64,000 nucleotides of DNA from Roseburia_C amylophila (GCF_025567465.1 NZ_JAOQKI010000003.1:62001-126000); one strand, 5' to 3'; shown: positions 26,977 through 36,307, counted from the stretch's first letter. Made by a program: numbers and translations. The notes: generated by a model from the letters alone, not told the origin.

Positions 26977-28317
26977 TTATTTGTTGCTTCTTCTCCAGAT
27001 ATGCATTTTCTCTGCATCTGCGATTAATTCATCACGGAAGTCCGGATGTGCGACAGAGATAATTGCTTCACATTTCTGCCAGGTAGAAAGTCCCTTTAAG
27101 TTGACTTTACCATATTCTGTTACCAGATAGTGGATGTTGGCACGGGTATCGGTTACGATAGATCCTGGATCTAAGGTAGGAAGGATACGGGATTTTAACT
27201 GACCATCCCTGGTTGTAAAGGTAGAAGAACAGCAGATGAAGCTCTTACCACCATTAGAAAGGTATGCACCCAAAACGAAGTCTAACTGTCCGCCGGCACC
27301 ACTGATGTGTTTGATTCCAGCAGACTCTGCATTTACCTGACCGAAGAGGTCTACATTTACTGCATTGTTAATGGAAATAAAGTTATCCAGTGCGGAAATG
27401 GAACGGATATCATTGGTATAGCTTACCGGAGCACTCATAAGTTCCGGGTTTTCATCTAAGTAGTCATACATTTTCTGAGTTCCTGCACCGAAACCATAGG
27501 TCTGACGGAAACGGTCGATGTTTTTCTTGGAACCGTTGATTTTTCCTGCTCTTGCAATATCAACGAATGCATCAACGTACATTTCGGTATGTACACCTAA
27601 ATCTTTCAAATCAGATTCTGCAATCATGGAACCAACAGCATTTGGCATTCCACCGATACCAAGCTGGAGACATGCACCATTTGGAATCTCATCTACGATT
27701 AATTTTGCAACTGCCTGATCGATTTCAGTAGCAGCTCCGCCGCCGCCTAATTCACCGATAGCCGGGTTCTCGCCTTCTACGATGAAATCAACATCGGAAA
27801 TATGGATGCTGTTTTCAAATCCGCCTAAGCAGCGAGGCATATTTTTATTTACTTCAACGATAACTTTCTTGGAAGTCTCGCAAACTGCCATCATATGAGA
27901 AGCGTTTGGTCCAAAGTTAAAATATCCATGTTTGTCCATTGGAGCAACCTGGAACATTGCTACATCATCCGGAGTAGCGGAGTCACGATAGTATCTTGGA
28001 AGCTCGGAATAACGGATTGGAGCGTAGTAAGAAAAACCACGGTTGATATATTTACGCTCGATTCCGGACATATGCCAGGAGTTCCAGGTAAAGTGTTCGC
28101 CGGCATCTTCACGTTCGAAGACAGCTAACGGTTTTAACAGAATACCACCTCTTAAGTTGACATCCTTTAATTCATCCGTACGTTTTGCAAGGGCTTTATC
28201 CAGTGCATCCGGAGTTCCGGTACACCATCCATAATCTACCCAGTCACCGGATTTGATGACTTTGACAGCCTCATCTGCGGAGACTAATTTCTGTTTATAT
28301 TCCTGTGTGTAATCCAT
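26977..28317 (-). CDS. but: Butyryl-CoA:acetate CoA-transferase
   Basis: Moves CoA from butyryl-CoA to acetate, the last step of butyrate formation in many gut Lachnospiraceae. It is a family I CoA-transferase of 446 residues starting with EYKQKLVSADEAVK. The nucleophilic Glu is in GVHTEMYVD (Glu245). The glycine motif is LGIGGMPNAVGS, and SGAGGQLDFVLGAYLS precedes the C-terminal LSTWQKCEA block. Recall-based comparison favours the acetate-dependent enzyme of Roseburia-type bacteria over 4-hydroxybutyrate CoA-transferase, but the two are close relatives. Monocistronic, with its own GGAGG site. Confidence 0.85.
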   Translation of the reverse strand: MDYTQEYKQKLVSADEAVKVIKSGDWVDYGWCTGTPDALDKALAKRTDELKDVNLRGGILLKPLAVFEREDAGEHFTWNSWHMSGIERKYINRGFSYYAPIRYSELPRYYRDSATPDDVAMFQVAPMDKHGYFNFGPNASHMMAVCETSKKVIVEVNKNMPRCLGGFENSIHISDVDFIVEGENPAIGELGGGGAATEIDQAVAKLIVDEIPNGACLQLGIGGMPNAVGSMIAESDLKDLGVHTEMYVDAFVDIARAGKINGSKKNIDRFRQTYGFGAGTQKMYDYLDENPELMSAPVSYTNDIRSISALDNFISINNAVNVDLFGQVNAESAGIKHISGAGGQLDFVLGAYLSNGGKSFICCSSTFTTRDGQLKSRILPTLDPGSIVTDTRANIHYLVTEYGKVNLKGLSTWQKCEAIISVAHPDFRDELIADAEKMHIWRRSNK

Positions 28318-28395
28318 GAGAAACCTCCTGTATATTTTGTCTGTTAAATTATTATCATAGTACCACTTCGTACATGATTATTCAAGCCGAAGGGA

Positions 28396-29424
28396 CTAAG
28401 AATTATCGTCTGGGAGCTGCCATTGTCTGGCTGCATTTCTATATTCTTCCGCCTGGGCTGCATTCCCGGATTTTTCATAGCAGTCAGCCAGTCCGTTCAG
28501 CGGAATATTTCCACTGGTATGGACATCAAGAATGCTGGCAGTTTCAAAGGCTGCATTGTAGTACCACACGGCTGCTTCATCATAATCTTCTGCGTCAAAA
28601 AAATAATTTCCCAATTCGCAGCAGATTTCTGCACAAGGGGTAGTAATCATATCCTTCAGTGCCAGCTTGAAAAATTCATTGACATTTCCGGTAATCCGAT
28701 AGCAGCGGCTTAAGATACAGCCGGCTTCCTTGCGGGCATCCCCAGAGGCGGTTTCATCCTTTAAGGTAGCAAGAAATACTTTTGCGGCGGCAATGAAATC
28801 TTCTTTCTCCCCGGTCATGAGGAGCTCTTTGGCATACATCCGGTGCAATTTTTCGGAAAGCCGTCCGTCCCGGTCAAATGCCAGTAAGAAGCCTTTGAAA
28901 TCACGGCTGCTGTGCAGGGACTGCGGAAGATGCGTAATAGCAATATCACTGTCAAAGACAACCGGGTCTAAGCGCACCGTTTCGTGAATCGGGTCAATCC
29001 AGGTAAAGGTACGGAGTCTCCGGTAGAGCTTCGGACGGTATTCTTCTTTAAAGTTAAGTACCGTATTAAATTCATTTTTGGTCACATATTTCATCTGTAC
29101 AATTTCGACCTCCGGAACCATGGCTTCTTTTAAAAGCCGGAACTGTTCCCGGTTCTCATCATCTAAGACTTCATCTGCATCTGCGGTATAAATGTATTCC
29201 ATGGAAGCTTTGGAAAAAGCAAAATTTCTGGCATCTGCAAAGTCATCCTTCCAGATATAGTCATAGATTTTATCGGTATAGCGGGCAGCAATTTCCCTGG
29301 TGCGGTCGCAAGAGCCGGTATCCACGATAATGATTTCATCCATCAGACCGGCGAGTGAATCCAGACAGCGGGAGAGAACCTGCTCCTCGTTTTTTACAAT
29401 CATGCAAAGGCTTATTGTTATCAT
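28396..29424 (-). CDS. Family 2 glycosyltransferase with TPR-like C-terminus
   Basis: GT-A fold at the N-terminus: SLCMIVKNEE, then DEIIIVDTGSCDRT and the metal-binding TADADEVL. The C-terminal ~150 residues are helical, with tetratricopeptide-like spacing (EICCELGNYFFDAEDYDEAA, CYEKSGNAAQAEEY). This matches the SunS-like/tetratricopeptide glycosyltransferases of Firmicutes; acceptor unknown. The ATG at 29422-29424 has AAAGGAG 8 nt upstream; an in-frame ATG eight codons earlier overlaps that site. Confidence 0.83.
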   Translation of the reverse strand: MITISLCMIVKNEEQVLSRCLDSLAGLMDEIIIVDTGSCDRTREIAARYTDKIYDYIWKDDFADARNFAFSKASMEYIYTADADEVLDDENREQFRLLKEAMVPEVEIVQMKYVTKNEFNTVLNFKEEYRPKLYRRLRTFTWIDPIHETVRLDPVVFDSDIAITHLPQSLHSSRDFKGFLLAFDRDGRLSEKLHRMYAKELLMTGEKEDFIAAAKVFLATLKDETASGDARKEAGCILSRCYRITGNVNEFFKLALKDMITTPCAEICCELGNYFFDAEDYDEAAVWYYNAAFETASILDVHTSGNIPLNGLADCYEKSGNAAQAEEYRNAARQWQLPDDNS

Positions 29425-29513
29425 CAAATTATCTCCTTTCGCAAGCACCTATACAAACATATTTATTATCGCATATTTCAGGGAAAAAGTATATCAGTAG
29501 GGACAGAATTTAT

Positions 29514-29542
29514 TTGACAGAGCCGGCACTGGTGTCTATGAT
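29514..29542 (+). promoter_or_regulatory. Promoter of the EamA transporter gene
   Basis: TTGACA (29514-29519), 17 nt, TATGAT (29537-29542), about 50 nt before the start codon. Confidence 0.65.
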
Positions 29543-29596
29543 GAAATGAGACAAGAATGAGAAGAAAAGCGAAAGCTTGAGAAAAGGATGAAAGCA

Positions 29597-30541
29597 ATGG
29601 AAACAAAAGAAAAATTCATGCAGAAAACCATAGTAGTCTGGCTGGGAGCATTGGTGTGCTGCCTGTTGTGGGGCAGTGCATTTCCGTGCATTAAAATCGG
29701 CTATCAGATGATGCACATTGCATCGGATGAGGTGGCATCCCAGATTCTGTATGCTGGCTATCGGTTTACGCTGGCGGGAATTTTAACAATATTATTGGGA
29801 AGTATTGGAAGCAGACGGTTTCTGCGTCCGACAAAGGGCTCCATTGGAAAAGTTTTTAAATTAAGCAGTCTGCAGACTGTGGGACAGTACCTGCTTTTCT
29901 ATATCGGACTGGCGCACACCTCCGGGGTAAAAGCATCCATCATCGAAGCGTTAAATGTATTCGTGGCAATTCTGGTAGCAAGTCTTTTATTCCATCAGGA
30001 AAAATTATCGGCGCGGAAAATAGCAGGCTGTATCATTGGATTTGCAGGCGTGGCACTGGTAAATATGGGAAGCAGCGGATTTGATTTTCATATGAGCGTG
30101 ACCGGAGAAGGATTTATTTTCCTGTCAACGGTAGCGTATGCATTTTCTTCCGTGTTGTTAAAGTGGTATTCCAAATCCGAAAATCCTGTCATGCTGAGTG
30201 GATACCAGTTCCTGGTGGGTGGAATTATTATGGCATTGTGCGGCTTTGCAGCAGGTGGACGGGTGAGCGGATTTACGGCGTCATCCTTTGGACTGCTGTT
30301 TTACATGGCATGTATTTCTGCTGTTGCATACACGCTGTGGGGAATTTTATTAAAATATAATCCGATTTCCCGTGTAGCGGTATTTGGATTTATGAACCCG
30401 GTGTTTGGTGTGATTCTTTCCGCATGGCTTCTGGGAGAAAAAGAGCAGGCAGCAGGCATCAAAAGTGTGATTGCCCTGATACTGGTATGCATTGGTATAT
30501 TTGTGGTAAATTATAAGAAAGAGGTTACGAAGGAGGACTAA
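29597..30541 (+). CDS. EamA/DMT-family transporter
   Basis: Drug/metabolite transporter with two EamA repeats and ten predicted membrane helices (the first is VWLGALVCCLLWGSAFPCIK). The mid-point repeat boundary falls near residue 150. Substrate unknown; relatives export amino acids or metabolites. I prefer the ATG at 29597, with AAAAGGA 8 nt upstream, over the one at 29588. The stop is 1 nt before the start of the methyltransferase gene, so the two form an operon. Confidence 0.85.
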   Translation: METKEKFMQKTIVVWLGALVCCLLWGSAFPCIKIGYQMMHIASDEVASQILYAGYRFTLAGILTILLGSIGSRRFLRPTKGSIGKVFKLSSLQTVGQYLLFYIGLAHTSGVKASIIEALNVFVAILVASLLFHQEKLSARKIAGCIIGFAGVALVNMGSSGFDFHMSVTGEGFIFLSTVAYAFSSVLLKWYSKSENPVMLSGYQFLVGGIIMALCGFAAGGRVSGFTASSFGLLFYMACISAVAYTLWGILLKYNPISRVAVFGFMNPVFGVILSAWLLGEKEQAAGIKSVIALILVCIGIFVVNYKKEVTKED

Positions 30542-30542
30542 C

Positions 30543-31742
30543 ATGAGTGCAGTTGTTACATTGAAAAAAGGTGAAGGAAGAATGGTAAAATCCGGTGGCA
30601 TGTGGATTTTCGATAATGAAATAGAAAGTGTCATGGGAACATTTGAAAACGGAGATCTGGTGTTGGTACACGATTTTGACGGATATCCGATGGGCATTGG
30701 ATTTATCAACCGCAATTCCAAAATCCGGGTGCGCCTTTTCAGCAGAAAAGAAGATACAGTTATTGATGAAGCATTTTTCCGGACACGATTGCAGCAGGCA
30801 TGGGAATACCGGAAAAAGACGGTAGACACCTCATCCTGTCGCGTGGTATTTGGAGAGGCAGATTTCCTGCCGGGACTGGTTATTGATAAGTTTTCGGATG
30901 TGCTGGTAGTGCAGTCCTTAGCACTTGGCATCGACCGTTACAAAGAGCTTATTGTAAAGCTTTTAAAGGAAATTTTGGCAGAGGATGGCATTACAATCCG
31001 CGGCGTATATGAGCGGAGTGATGCAAAAGTCCGCAAGCAGGAAGGCATGGAGCTTAAGAAGGGCTTTATCGGAGAAGCATTTGATACCAATGTGGAAATT
31101 GTAGAAAATGGTGTGCATTATATCGTAGATGTAAAGGATGGTCAGAAGACCGGATTTTTCTTAGACCAGAAATACAACCGTCTTGCCATTCAGAAATTAT
31201 GTGAGGATGCAAGAGTGTTAGACTGCTTTACCCATACCGGCTCCTTTGCATTAAATGCCGGAATTGCCGGAGCAAAAGAAGTCACCGGAGTGGATGCTTC
31301 GGAACTTGCCGTACATCAGGCAGAAGAAAATGCAGCATTGAACGGTCTTTCCGGCACGGTAAAATTCCTGTGCAAGGATGTCTTTGAACTGCTGCCGGAA
31401 TTAGAGGAAGCAGGCGAAAAGTATGATGTGGTAATCTTAGACCCACCGGCATTTACCAAGTCCAGAAATTCTGTTAAAAATGCCATCAAGGGCTATCGTG
31501 AGATTAACCTTCGTGCCATGAAGCTTGTGAAAAATGGCGGATTTCTTGCAACATGCTCCTGCTCCCATTTTATGACGTATGAGTTGTTTACCAAGACAAT
31601 CGGACAGGCAGCTCACAGCGTCCACAAGCGTCTGCGTCAGGTGGAATTCCGCACCCAGGCACCGGATCATCCGATTCTCTGGGCGGCGGACGAATCCTAT
31701 TATCTGAAGTTCTATGTGTTCCAGGTTGTTGATGAGATGTAA
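30543..31742 (+). CDS. RlmI-like class I rRNA methyltransferase
   Basis: 23S rRNA (cytosine-C5)-methyltransferase type. An N-terminal PUA domain occupies about residues 1-75 (GGMWIFDNEIE, GIGFINRNS). The central RlmI-like domain includes DGQKTGFFLDQKYNR, and the SAM-binding Rossmann domain has VLDCFTHTGSFALNAG and VILDPPAFTKS. About 399 residues, standard length. It follows EamA with an AAGGAGG site inside the upstream 3' end. Confidence 0.9.
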   Translation: MSAVVTLKKGEGRMVKSGGMWIFDNEIESVMGTFENGDLVLVHDFDGYPMGIGFINRNSKIRVRLFSRKEDTVIDEAFFRTRLQQAWEYRKKTVDTSSCRVVFGEADFLPGLVIDKFSDVLVVQSLALGIDRYKELIVKLLKEILAEDGITIRGVYERSDAKVRKQEGMELKKGFIGEAFDTNVEIVENGVHYIVDVKDGQKTGFFLDQKYNRLAIQKLCEDARVLDCFTHTGSFALNAGIAGAKEVTGVDASELAVHQAEENAALNGLSGTVKFLCKDVFELLPELEEAGEKYDVVILDPPAFTKSRNSVKNAIKGYREINLRAMKLVKNGGFLATCSCSHFMTYELFTKTIGQAAHSVHKRLRQVEFRTQAPDHPILWAADESYYLKFYVFQVVDEM

Positions 31743-31750
31743 AAATTTTG

Positions 31751-31785
31751 AAAGTGGCAGGTCCTAAGTGGATTGCCACTTTTTT
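31751..31785 (+). terminator. Rho-independent terminator
   Basis: AAAGTGGCA / TGCCACTTT around a 14-nt loop with a following T run. Confidence 0.8.
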
Positions 31786-31876
31786 GTGTGCAAAAACACA
31801 TTGATTCGTACGGAAAAAAGTAATATAATACATTAAAAGACACGATGATATTTTAAAGAAGGGAGAGAGCACACAC

Positions 31877-33169
31877 ATGAAGCGTAAAATAACTGCTAAA
31901 TTATATGAATGGAAAAATATGAAAAAAGGCAGAATGCCGTTACTTATTTATGGTGCAAGACAAGTTGGAAAAACGTTTGAAATGCGTGAATTTGGAGCAT
32001 TATATTATAAAAATACAGTCTATGTAAATTTTGAAACGGACGAAAGAATTGGGAAGTATTTTGATACAGATATTCATGCAGATTATATCATCGCCATATT
32101 AGAAAAATATTATCAGGTAAAGATTGTACCGGAAAATACGCTCATTATTTTTGACGAGATACAGATGTGTGAAAGAGCATTAACTTCTTTAAAATATTTT
32201 TCAGAAGAGACACCGGAATACCATGTAATAGCTGCCGGAAGTCTGCTGGGTGTAGCAGTCAACCGTGAAAAATATTCATTTCCGGTAGGAAAAGTTCAGA
32301 TGGTTACCATGTACCCGATGGATTTGGAAGAGGTATTGTGGGCTAAGGGAAAGCAGATGCTTTCGGATACCATACGGGAACATTATGAAAATAATCAGCC
32401 GTTAGATGAGATATTGCACGAGGAAGCTTTGCAGGAATTTTATCATTATTGCGTCGTGGGAGGAATGCCGGCAGCAGTAAAGGCAGACCTTGCAAAAGAT
32501 AGTCCATTGGAGCAGACGGAAATTCGTCAGATGCTGTTAAATTCTTATATTGCAGACATGACAAAATATGCAAATCAGACGGACACCGTGCGTATTTTTG
32601 AAGCGTATGATTCCCTGCCGGCACAGTTGGCAAAAGATGCTAAAAAATTTCAATACAAGCTGATAAAATCAGGAGCACGGGCATCTCAATATGGAGATGC
32701 AATTGATTGGCTGATTCGGGCTGGAATTGTGAATAAATGCATGAAGTGCAGTCAGGGATTTTATCCGGTTGCGGCATATCAGGATGTAAGTGCATTCAAA
32801 TTATATTACAGTGATATGGGTATTATGTCTGCAAGAATAGGAATGACGTTGGAAGCATTACAAAGCATGGAAACAGAGCATTTTCGTGGCATACTGACAG
32901 AAAACTATGTTGCAATTGCTTTGAAAACAAATGGTTATGATCTTCATTATTGGGAGTCTGATAATACGGCGGAAGTGGATTTCCTGATACAAAAAGAAAG
33001 TCACGTTATTCCGGTAGAGTGTAAGGCTGGTAACCATGTAAAAGCCAAAAGCATGATGGTTTATATGGAAAAATATAATCCTTCGTATGCAATCCGGATT
33101 TCAACAAGAAATTTTGGGATGGCAAAAGGAATAAAATCAGTTCCGCTATATAGTGTATTTTGCATCTAA
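31877..33169 (+). CDS. AAA ATPase with DUF4143 domain
   Basis: Archaeal-type ATPase family (AAA_14 plus DUF4143). The P-loop is GARQVGKT near residues 26-33, the acidic Walker B is NTLIIFDEIQMC near 93, and AAGSLLGVA follows as sensor 1. The C-terminal part contains a restriction-endonuclease-like ENYVAIAL...EVDFLIQ...VECKAG pattern (E, D, E-x-K), usual for DUF4143. Function unknown; often accessory and variably present in gut genomes. It stands alone behind its own GGGAGAG site and marks the start of the accessory stretch. Confidence 0.9.
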   Translation: MKRKITAKLYEWKNMKKGRMPLLIYGARQVGKTFEMREFGALYYKNTVYVNFETDERIGKYFDTDIHADYIIAILEKYYQVKIVPENTLIIFDEIQMCERALTSLKYFSEETPEYHVIAAGSLLGVAVNREKYSFPVGKVQMVTMYPMDLEEVLWAKGKQMLSDTIREHYENNQPLDEILHEEALQEFYHYCVVGGMPAAVKADLAKDSPLEQTEIRQMLLNSYIADMTKYANQTDTVRIFEAYDSLPAQLAKDAKKFQYKLIKSGARASQYGDAIDWLIRAGIVNKCMKCSQGFYPVAAYQDVSAFKLYYSDMGIMSARIGMTLEALQSMETEHFRGILTENYVAIALKTNGYDLHYWESDNTAEVDFLIQKESHVIPVECKAGNHVKAKSMMVYMEKYNPSYAIRISTRNFGMAKGIKSVPLYSVFCI

Positions 33170-33258
33170 AGTTTTAGTTGCCTTATCGTACAGCAACAGT
33201 AAGTTGCTTTCCCAAAACTGAATTTACCGGTATGATATGGATAAAGGAGGTAGCAACG

Positions 33259-33630
33259 ATGGAGACAAAAAATATTATTCTGGAACTTCGTACACAAAGA
33301 GGAATGTCCCAGAATGAGCTGACGGAACATATACCTATAACGATATGGATGAATTAATCGACATATGCGTTAAAAACATGGTAAGCGATGATTTTACAGA
33401 GGAGCAGGCGCGCATATATGAAAGAAATGCTCCCAAAGTTAGATTATTGGAAAAGATATGATGAACTTAGCGACAATGGAGAGTTTGAGGAGTTTAAGAA
33501 ACAGCTAATAAAGGAAATAAATGAACTTCACATAGACGGGCTTCCTAAGGTTGAAAAATTAAATGCACTGGTAGGAAAATGGCGAAAATCCGGAATTACT
33601 TCTTTACAAAAAGAGATGATTGCAGTTTGA
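33259..33630 (+). pseudogene. Internally deleted HTH / zinc-ribbon regulator
   Basis: The start (AAAGGAGG site, METKNIILELRTQRGMSQNEL) is an XRE-type helix-turn-helix N-terminus. After about 24 residues the sequence jumps into the far C-terminal domain of the same kind of protein (YNDMDELIDICVKNMVSDDF in another frame). A second frame change near 33410 follows, then MLPKLDYWKRYDELSDNG in a third frame. The intact family has an HTH, a zinc ribbon and this C-terminal domain. Here the second half of the HTH and the ribbon are missing. The last 18 residues also diverge. Clearly non-functional as a single protein. Confidence 0.75.
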
Positions 33631-33663
33631 TTGCAAAAATTAAATAGTGTGAAGTGTTGAAGG

Positions 33664-33693
33664 AACGTCGGTACAGCCTGTATCGGCGTTTTG
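33664..33693 (+). terminator. Hairpin after the HTH pseudogene
   Basis: AACGTCGGTACA pairs with TGTATCGGCGTT (two G-U pairs) around GCC, followed by TTTTGT. Confidence 0.55.
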
Positions 33694-33874
33694 TATATCC
33701 GTAAGAAACTGCCAGTGGCAGGCTCAGCAGGTGTCATTATTTCGCATTTTATTTTAATTCATTTATGAAAATTTAGGTATGAAAATATTTCTGCAATAAC
33801 CATAGAAAAAGGCTGCTAAATGCGTTAAACTAAAAAATAGTATAGTATTTGAAAAATAAGGAACGGTACAGGAA

Positions 33875-35119
33875 ATGAGAAAGTCAGAAGAGAACAATAA
33901 ATTTAGAAAAAAGGAAAATGCAAAAAAGCAGCATGGTTCGAAATCGGAACGTCCGGAAAAACACATCTGCCCACCGGGAGAATGTGACCTTGCAAAAAAA
34001 TGTGGCGGCTGCCAGTATCAGGGAATGGATTATGAAAAGCAGCTCAACAAGAAACATCGGGAAGTAAAAGAGCTTTTAGGCAGCTTTGGAAAAGTGGAGC
34101 CGGTTATCGGAATGCAGGAGCCATTTCATTATCGGAACAAGGTCAATGCTACGTTTCAGCGGCTGAAAAATGGAACAGTGATTTCCGGGGCATATCAGCA
34201 GGGAACACATTCGGTGGTAAAGATTGATGAATGTCAGATTGAGGATAAAATTGCGGATGGCATCATTTATGATATTCGTGGAATGCTTCGCTCCTTTAAA
34301 ATAAAAGTATATGACGAGGACAGCGGATATGGATTACTGCGCCATGTTCTGGTAAGAAGAGGTTTTCGTACCGGCGAAGTTATGGTTGTTCTGGTGCTGG
34401 CATCCCCAATTCTGCCGTCAAAAAATAATTTTGTAAAAGCACTTCGTGAAAAGCATCCGGAAGTTACAACGGTGGTGGTAAATGTGAATGACCGGCGCAC
34501 CAGTGTTGTCTTAGGAGAGCGGAATATTACCATTTATGGAAAAGGATTTATCGAGGACGAGTTGTGTGGACTCCGTTTCCGCATTTCTCCATCCTCATTC
34601 TACCAGATAAATCCGGTGCAGACAGAAATCCTTTATGGCAAAGCCATTGAGTTTGCCGGATTGACCGGAAAAGAAAAGGTAATCGACGCGTATTGCGGCA
34701 TTGGTACCATTGGCATGGCAGCAGCAGGAAAAGCCGGCTCTGTCATTGGTGTGGAAGTGAACCGTGATGCGGTGCGTGATGCCGTGACCAATGCGAAGCG
34801 CAATAACATGAAAAATATCACATTTTGCAATGAGGATGCCGGAGAATTCATGGTCAAAATGGCAGCACAGGGCGAGACTGCCGATGTGGTATTCATGGAT
34901 CCGCCTCGTGCCGGAAGTGATGAGGCTTTCCTATCTTCACTGCTACAGCTTTCTCCAAAGCGTGTGGTCTATATTTCCTGCAATCCAGTCACCCAGGCAC
35001 GGGATTTGAAGTATCTTACAAGCCATGGCTACCGGGTGGAGCGGTGCCAGCCGGTGGATATGTTCCCGTGGACGTATCATATAGAAAATATTGTGGCATT
35101 GGTGCAGAAAATTCGATAA
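33875..35119 (+). CDS. rlmD: RlmD/RumA-type 23S rRNA (uracil-5)-methyltransferase
   Basis: SAM-dependent m5U methyltransferase of the RumA/TrmA family. The iron-sulfur cysteines are seen in CPPGECDLAKKCGGCQYQ. The Rossmann motif is VIDAYCGIGTIG, DPPRAGSDE follows, and the nucleophilic Cys is in VYISCNPVTQARDL. It has a basic N-terminal extension and lacks a clear N-terminal TRAM domain. 414 residues. Firmicutes have several paralogues, so the exact target uridine is uncertain. Confidence 0.85.
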   Translation: MRKSEENNKFRKKENAKKQHGSKSERPEKHICPPGECDLAKKCGGCQYQGMDYEKQLNKKHREVKELLGSFGKVEPVIGMQEPFHYRNKVNATFQRLKNGTVISGAYQQGTHSVVKIDECQIEDKIADGIIYDIRGMLRSFKIKVYDEDSGYGLLRHVLVRRGFRTGEVMVVLVLASPILPSKNNFVKALREKHPEVTTVVVNVNDRRTSVVLGERNITIYGKGFIEDELCGLRFRISPSSFYQINPVQTEILYGKAIEFAGLTGKEKVIDAYCGIGTIGMAAAGKAGSVIGVEVNRDAVRDAVTNAKRNNMKNITFCNEDAGEFMVKMAAQGETADVVFMDPPRAGSDEAFLSSLLQLSPKRVVYISCNPVTQARDLKYLTSHGYRVERCQPVDMFPWTYHIENIVALVQKIR

Positions 35120-35128
35120 TGACAGTAT

Positions 35129-35440
35129 ATATTGCAGATTTCTGCGTGCTGTGGAGATACGAGTGATTTGTTGGCTCAGTATTTGCTGGATAAGGATATC
35201 AAAGCAGATTATGTCTGCGGAACGTATTGGGGAAAAACAGATGAGAATGGAAAAGTCGCTTTATGATTAAATACGTCTGGACATGGGCGTGAATTATAAT
35301 AAGTCCAAGAAAGAGAACCCAGAGGTGGAGTATATTAAGGATGCGTTGAGGTATTTTATCATTTACGAAAGTAGATCCGCTTGATATGGAAGCATATAAA
35401 GAGTGGATCCAAAGGTTATGATGAATGGCCAATTTCTGAA
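35129..35440 (+). other. Coding debris, 445-nt interval before marR
   Basis: Short broken frames in the same direction. One encodes CCGDTSDLLAQYLLDKDIKA and continues to a stop at 35264. A second encodes LDMGVNYNKSKKENPEVEY. A third contains VDPLDMEAYKEWIQ. Their amino-acid texture looks protein-like, but none has a start and I recognise no family. It is probably one or more degraded genes. Confidence 0.4.
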
Positions 35441-35498
35441 GAGATGCTGTCTGCTGGTAGAATTAAAAAGAAAAAAATTAATGACATACACCACAAAT

Positions 35499-35533
35499 AT
35501 AGTTATAATTCTAAACATTTGAATTATAACTAT
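35499..35533. promoter_or_regulatory. 13-bp perfect inverted repeat, likely MarR operator
   Basis: ATAGTTATAATTC (35499-35511) and GAATTATAACTAT (35521-35533) are perfectly complementary around a 9-nt centre, 32 nt before the marR-like start. MarR proteins autorepress from such sites. The A/T content and lack of a T tail argue against a terminator. Confidence 0.6.
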
Positions 35534-35564
35534 TTATATGATAAAAGAAGAAGATAAATAATAA

Positions 35565-35985
35565 ATGGATGCTTCCGTTCACTACTTGTCTATGATAAAC
35601 CATATGATTGTCCAGAAAAAACTAATGGAACAGCTGAAAGATACAGGTCTTACCTTGGGACAGCCCAAAGTATTGGATTACCTGAAAGAACACGATGGTG
35701 CCAGTCAGAAAGAGATTGCAGCAGGATGCCTCATCGAGGCAGGATCTTTAACGTCCATTTTGAACCGTATGGAAGAAAAAGACCTGATCGAAAGAAAAAT
35801 GCTCAATGGAAACCGTCATACTTTTCATATTTTATGACAGAATCCGGGAAAAAAATCAGAAGCTTGTGGAGGAGGCTTTTAAGAAAATAGAAAAAACTGC
35901 ATTAAATGGTATTTCCGAAGAAGAGCAGAAGCAGTTTATGGATATTTTTTGCCGGATCTATCGAAATCTCGCAGATATGAAATAA
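35565..35985 (+). pseudogene. Frameshifted MarR-family regulator
   Basis: The first 90 residues are a normal MarR winged helix (TGLTLGQPKVLDYLKEHDGA, QKEIAAGCLIEAGSLTSILNRME). The frame then stops at a TGA. The missing C-terminus continues in another frame as QKLVEEAFKKIEKTALNG to a TAA at 35983. The pattern is explained by two one-base losses in homopolymers (a T run near 35830 and an A run near 35850), which would restore an MTESGKK junction. It could be real decay or a sequencing error. The dimerisation helix is lost in either case if the lesions are real. Confidence 0.75.
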
Positions 35986-36025
35986 TCCGGCGATAAAAAA
36001 TATGAAATGAGAAGGAAATAAAAAA

Positions 36026-36154
36026 ATGGAGACACTAAAACGATATTTAATATTTCTGGTGGGATTGTTTGTAAACTCCCTGGGAGTCAGCCTGAATACA
36101 GATTTGGGAGAAAAATTTATTGAGAACTGCATCCGCAGTGCTATGAAACTGTAA
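36026..36154 (+). pseudogene. N-terminal remnant of a YczE-like membrane protein
   Basis: Encodes only 42 residues: METLKRYLIFLVGLFVNSLG is the typical first helix of the YczE/DUF6198 family, whose members are usually ~200 residues. After VSLNTDLG the sequence departs from the family and stops. The ribosome binding site AGAAGGA is still present. MarR-YczE is a common gene pair, so both partners of the pair are broken here. Confidence 0.6.
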
Positions 36155-36206
36155 AAATATAGAAAGCCTTATAATATTTGTTGTAAATGATATAGACCCT
36201 TAAGGA

Positions 36207-36284
36207 ACAGTCAATCTAAGCAACTGGGGATGGCAGATTGATCCAAAAGTACGTCGTTATATTCTGAATAGAATGAATACAACA
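36207..36284 (+). pseudogene. Scrap of a GH1 6-phospho-beta-glucosidase gene
   Basis: The frame VNLSNWGWQIDPKVRRYILN resembles the highly conserved S-x-WGWQIDP-x-GLR-x-x-LN block of family 1 glycosidases, which lies shortly before the catalytic nucleophile. Nothing else of the ~470-residue enzyme remains. Identification rests on one motif. Confidence 0.5.
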
Positions 36285-36307
36285 AAAAAGTGCAGGAATA
36301 TAAAGAT

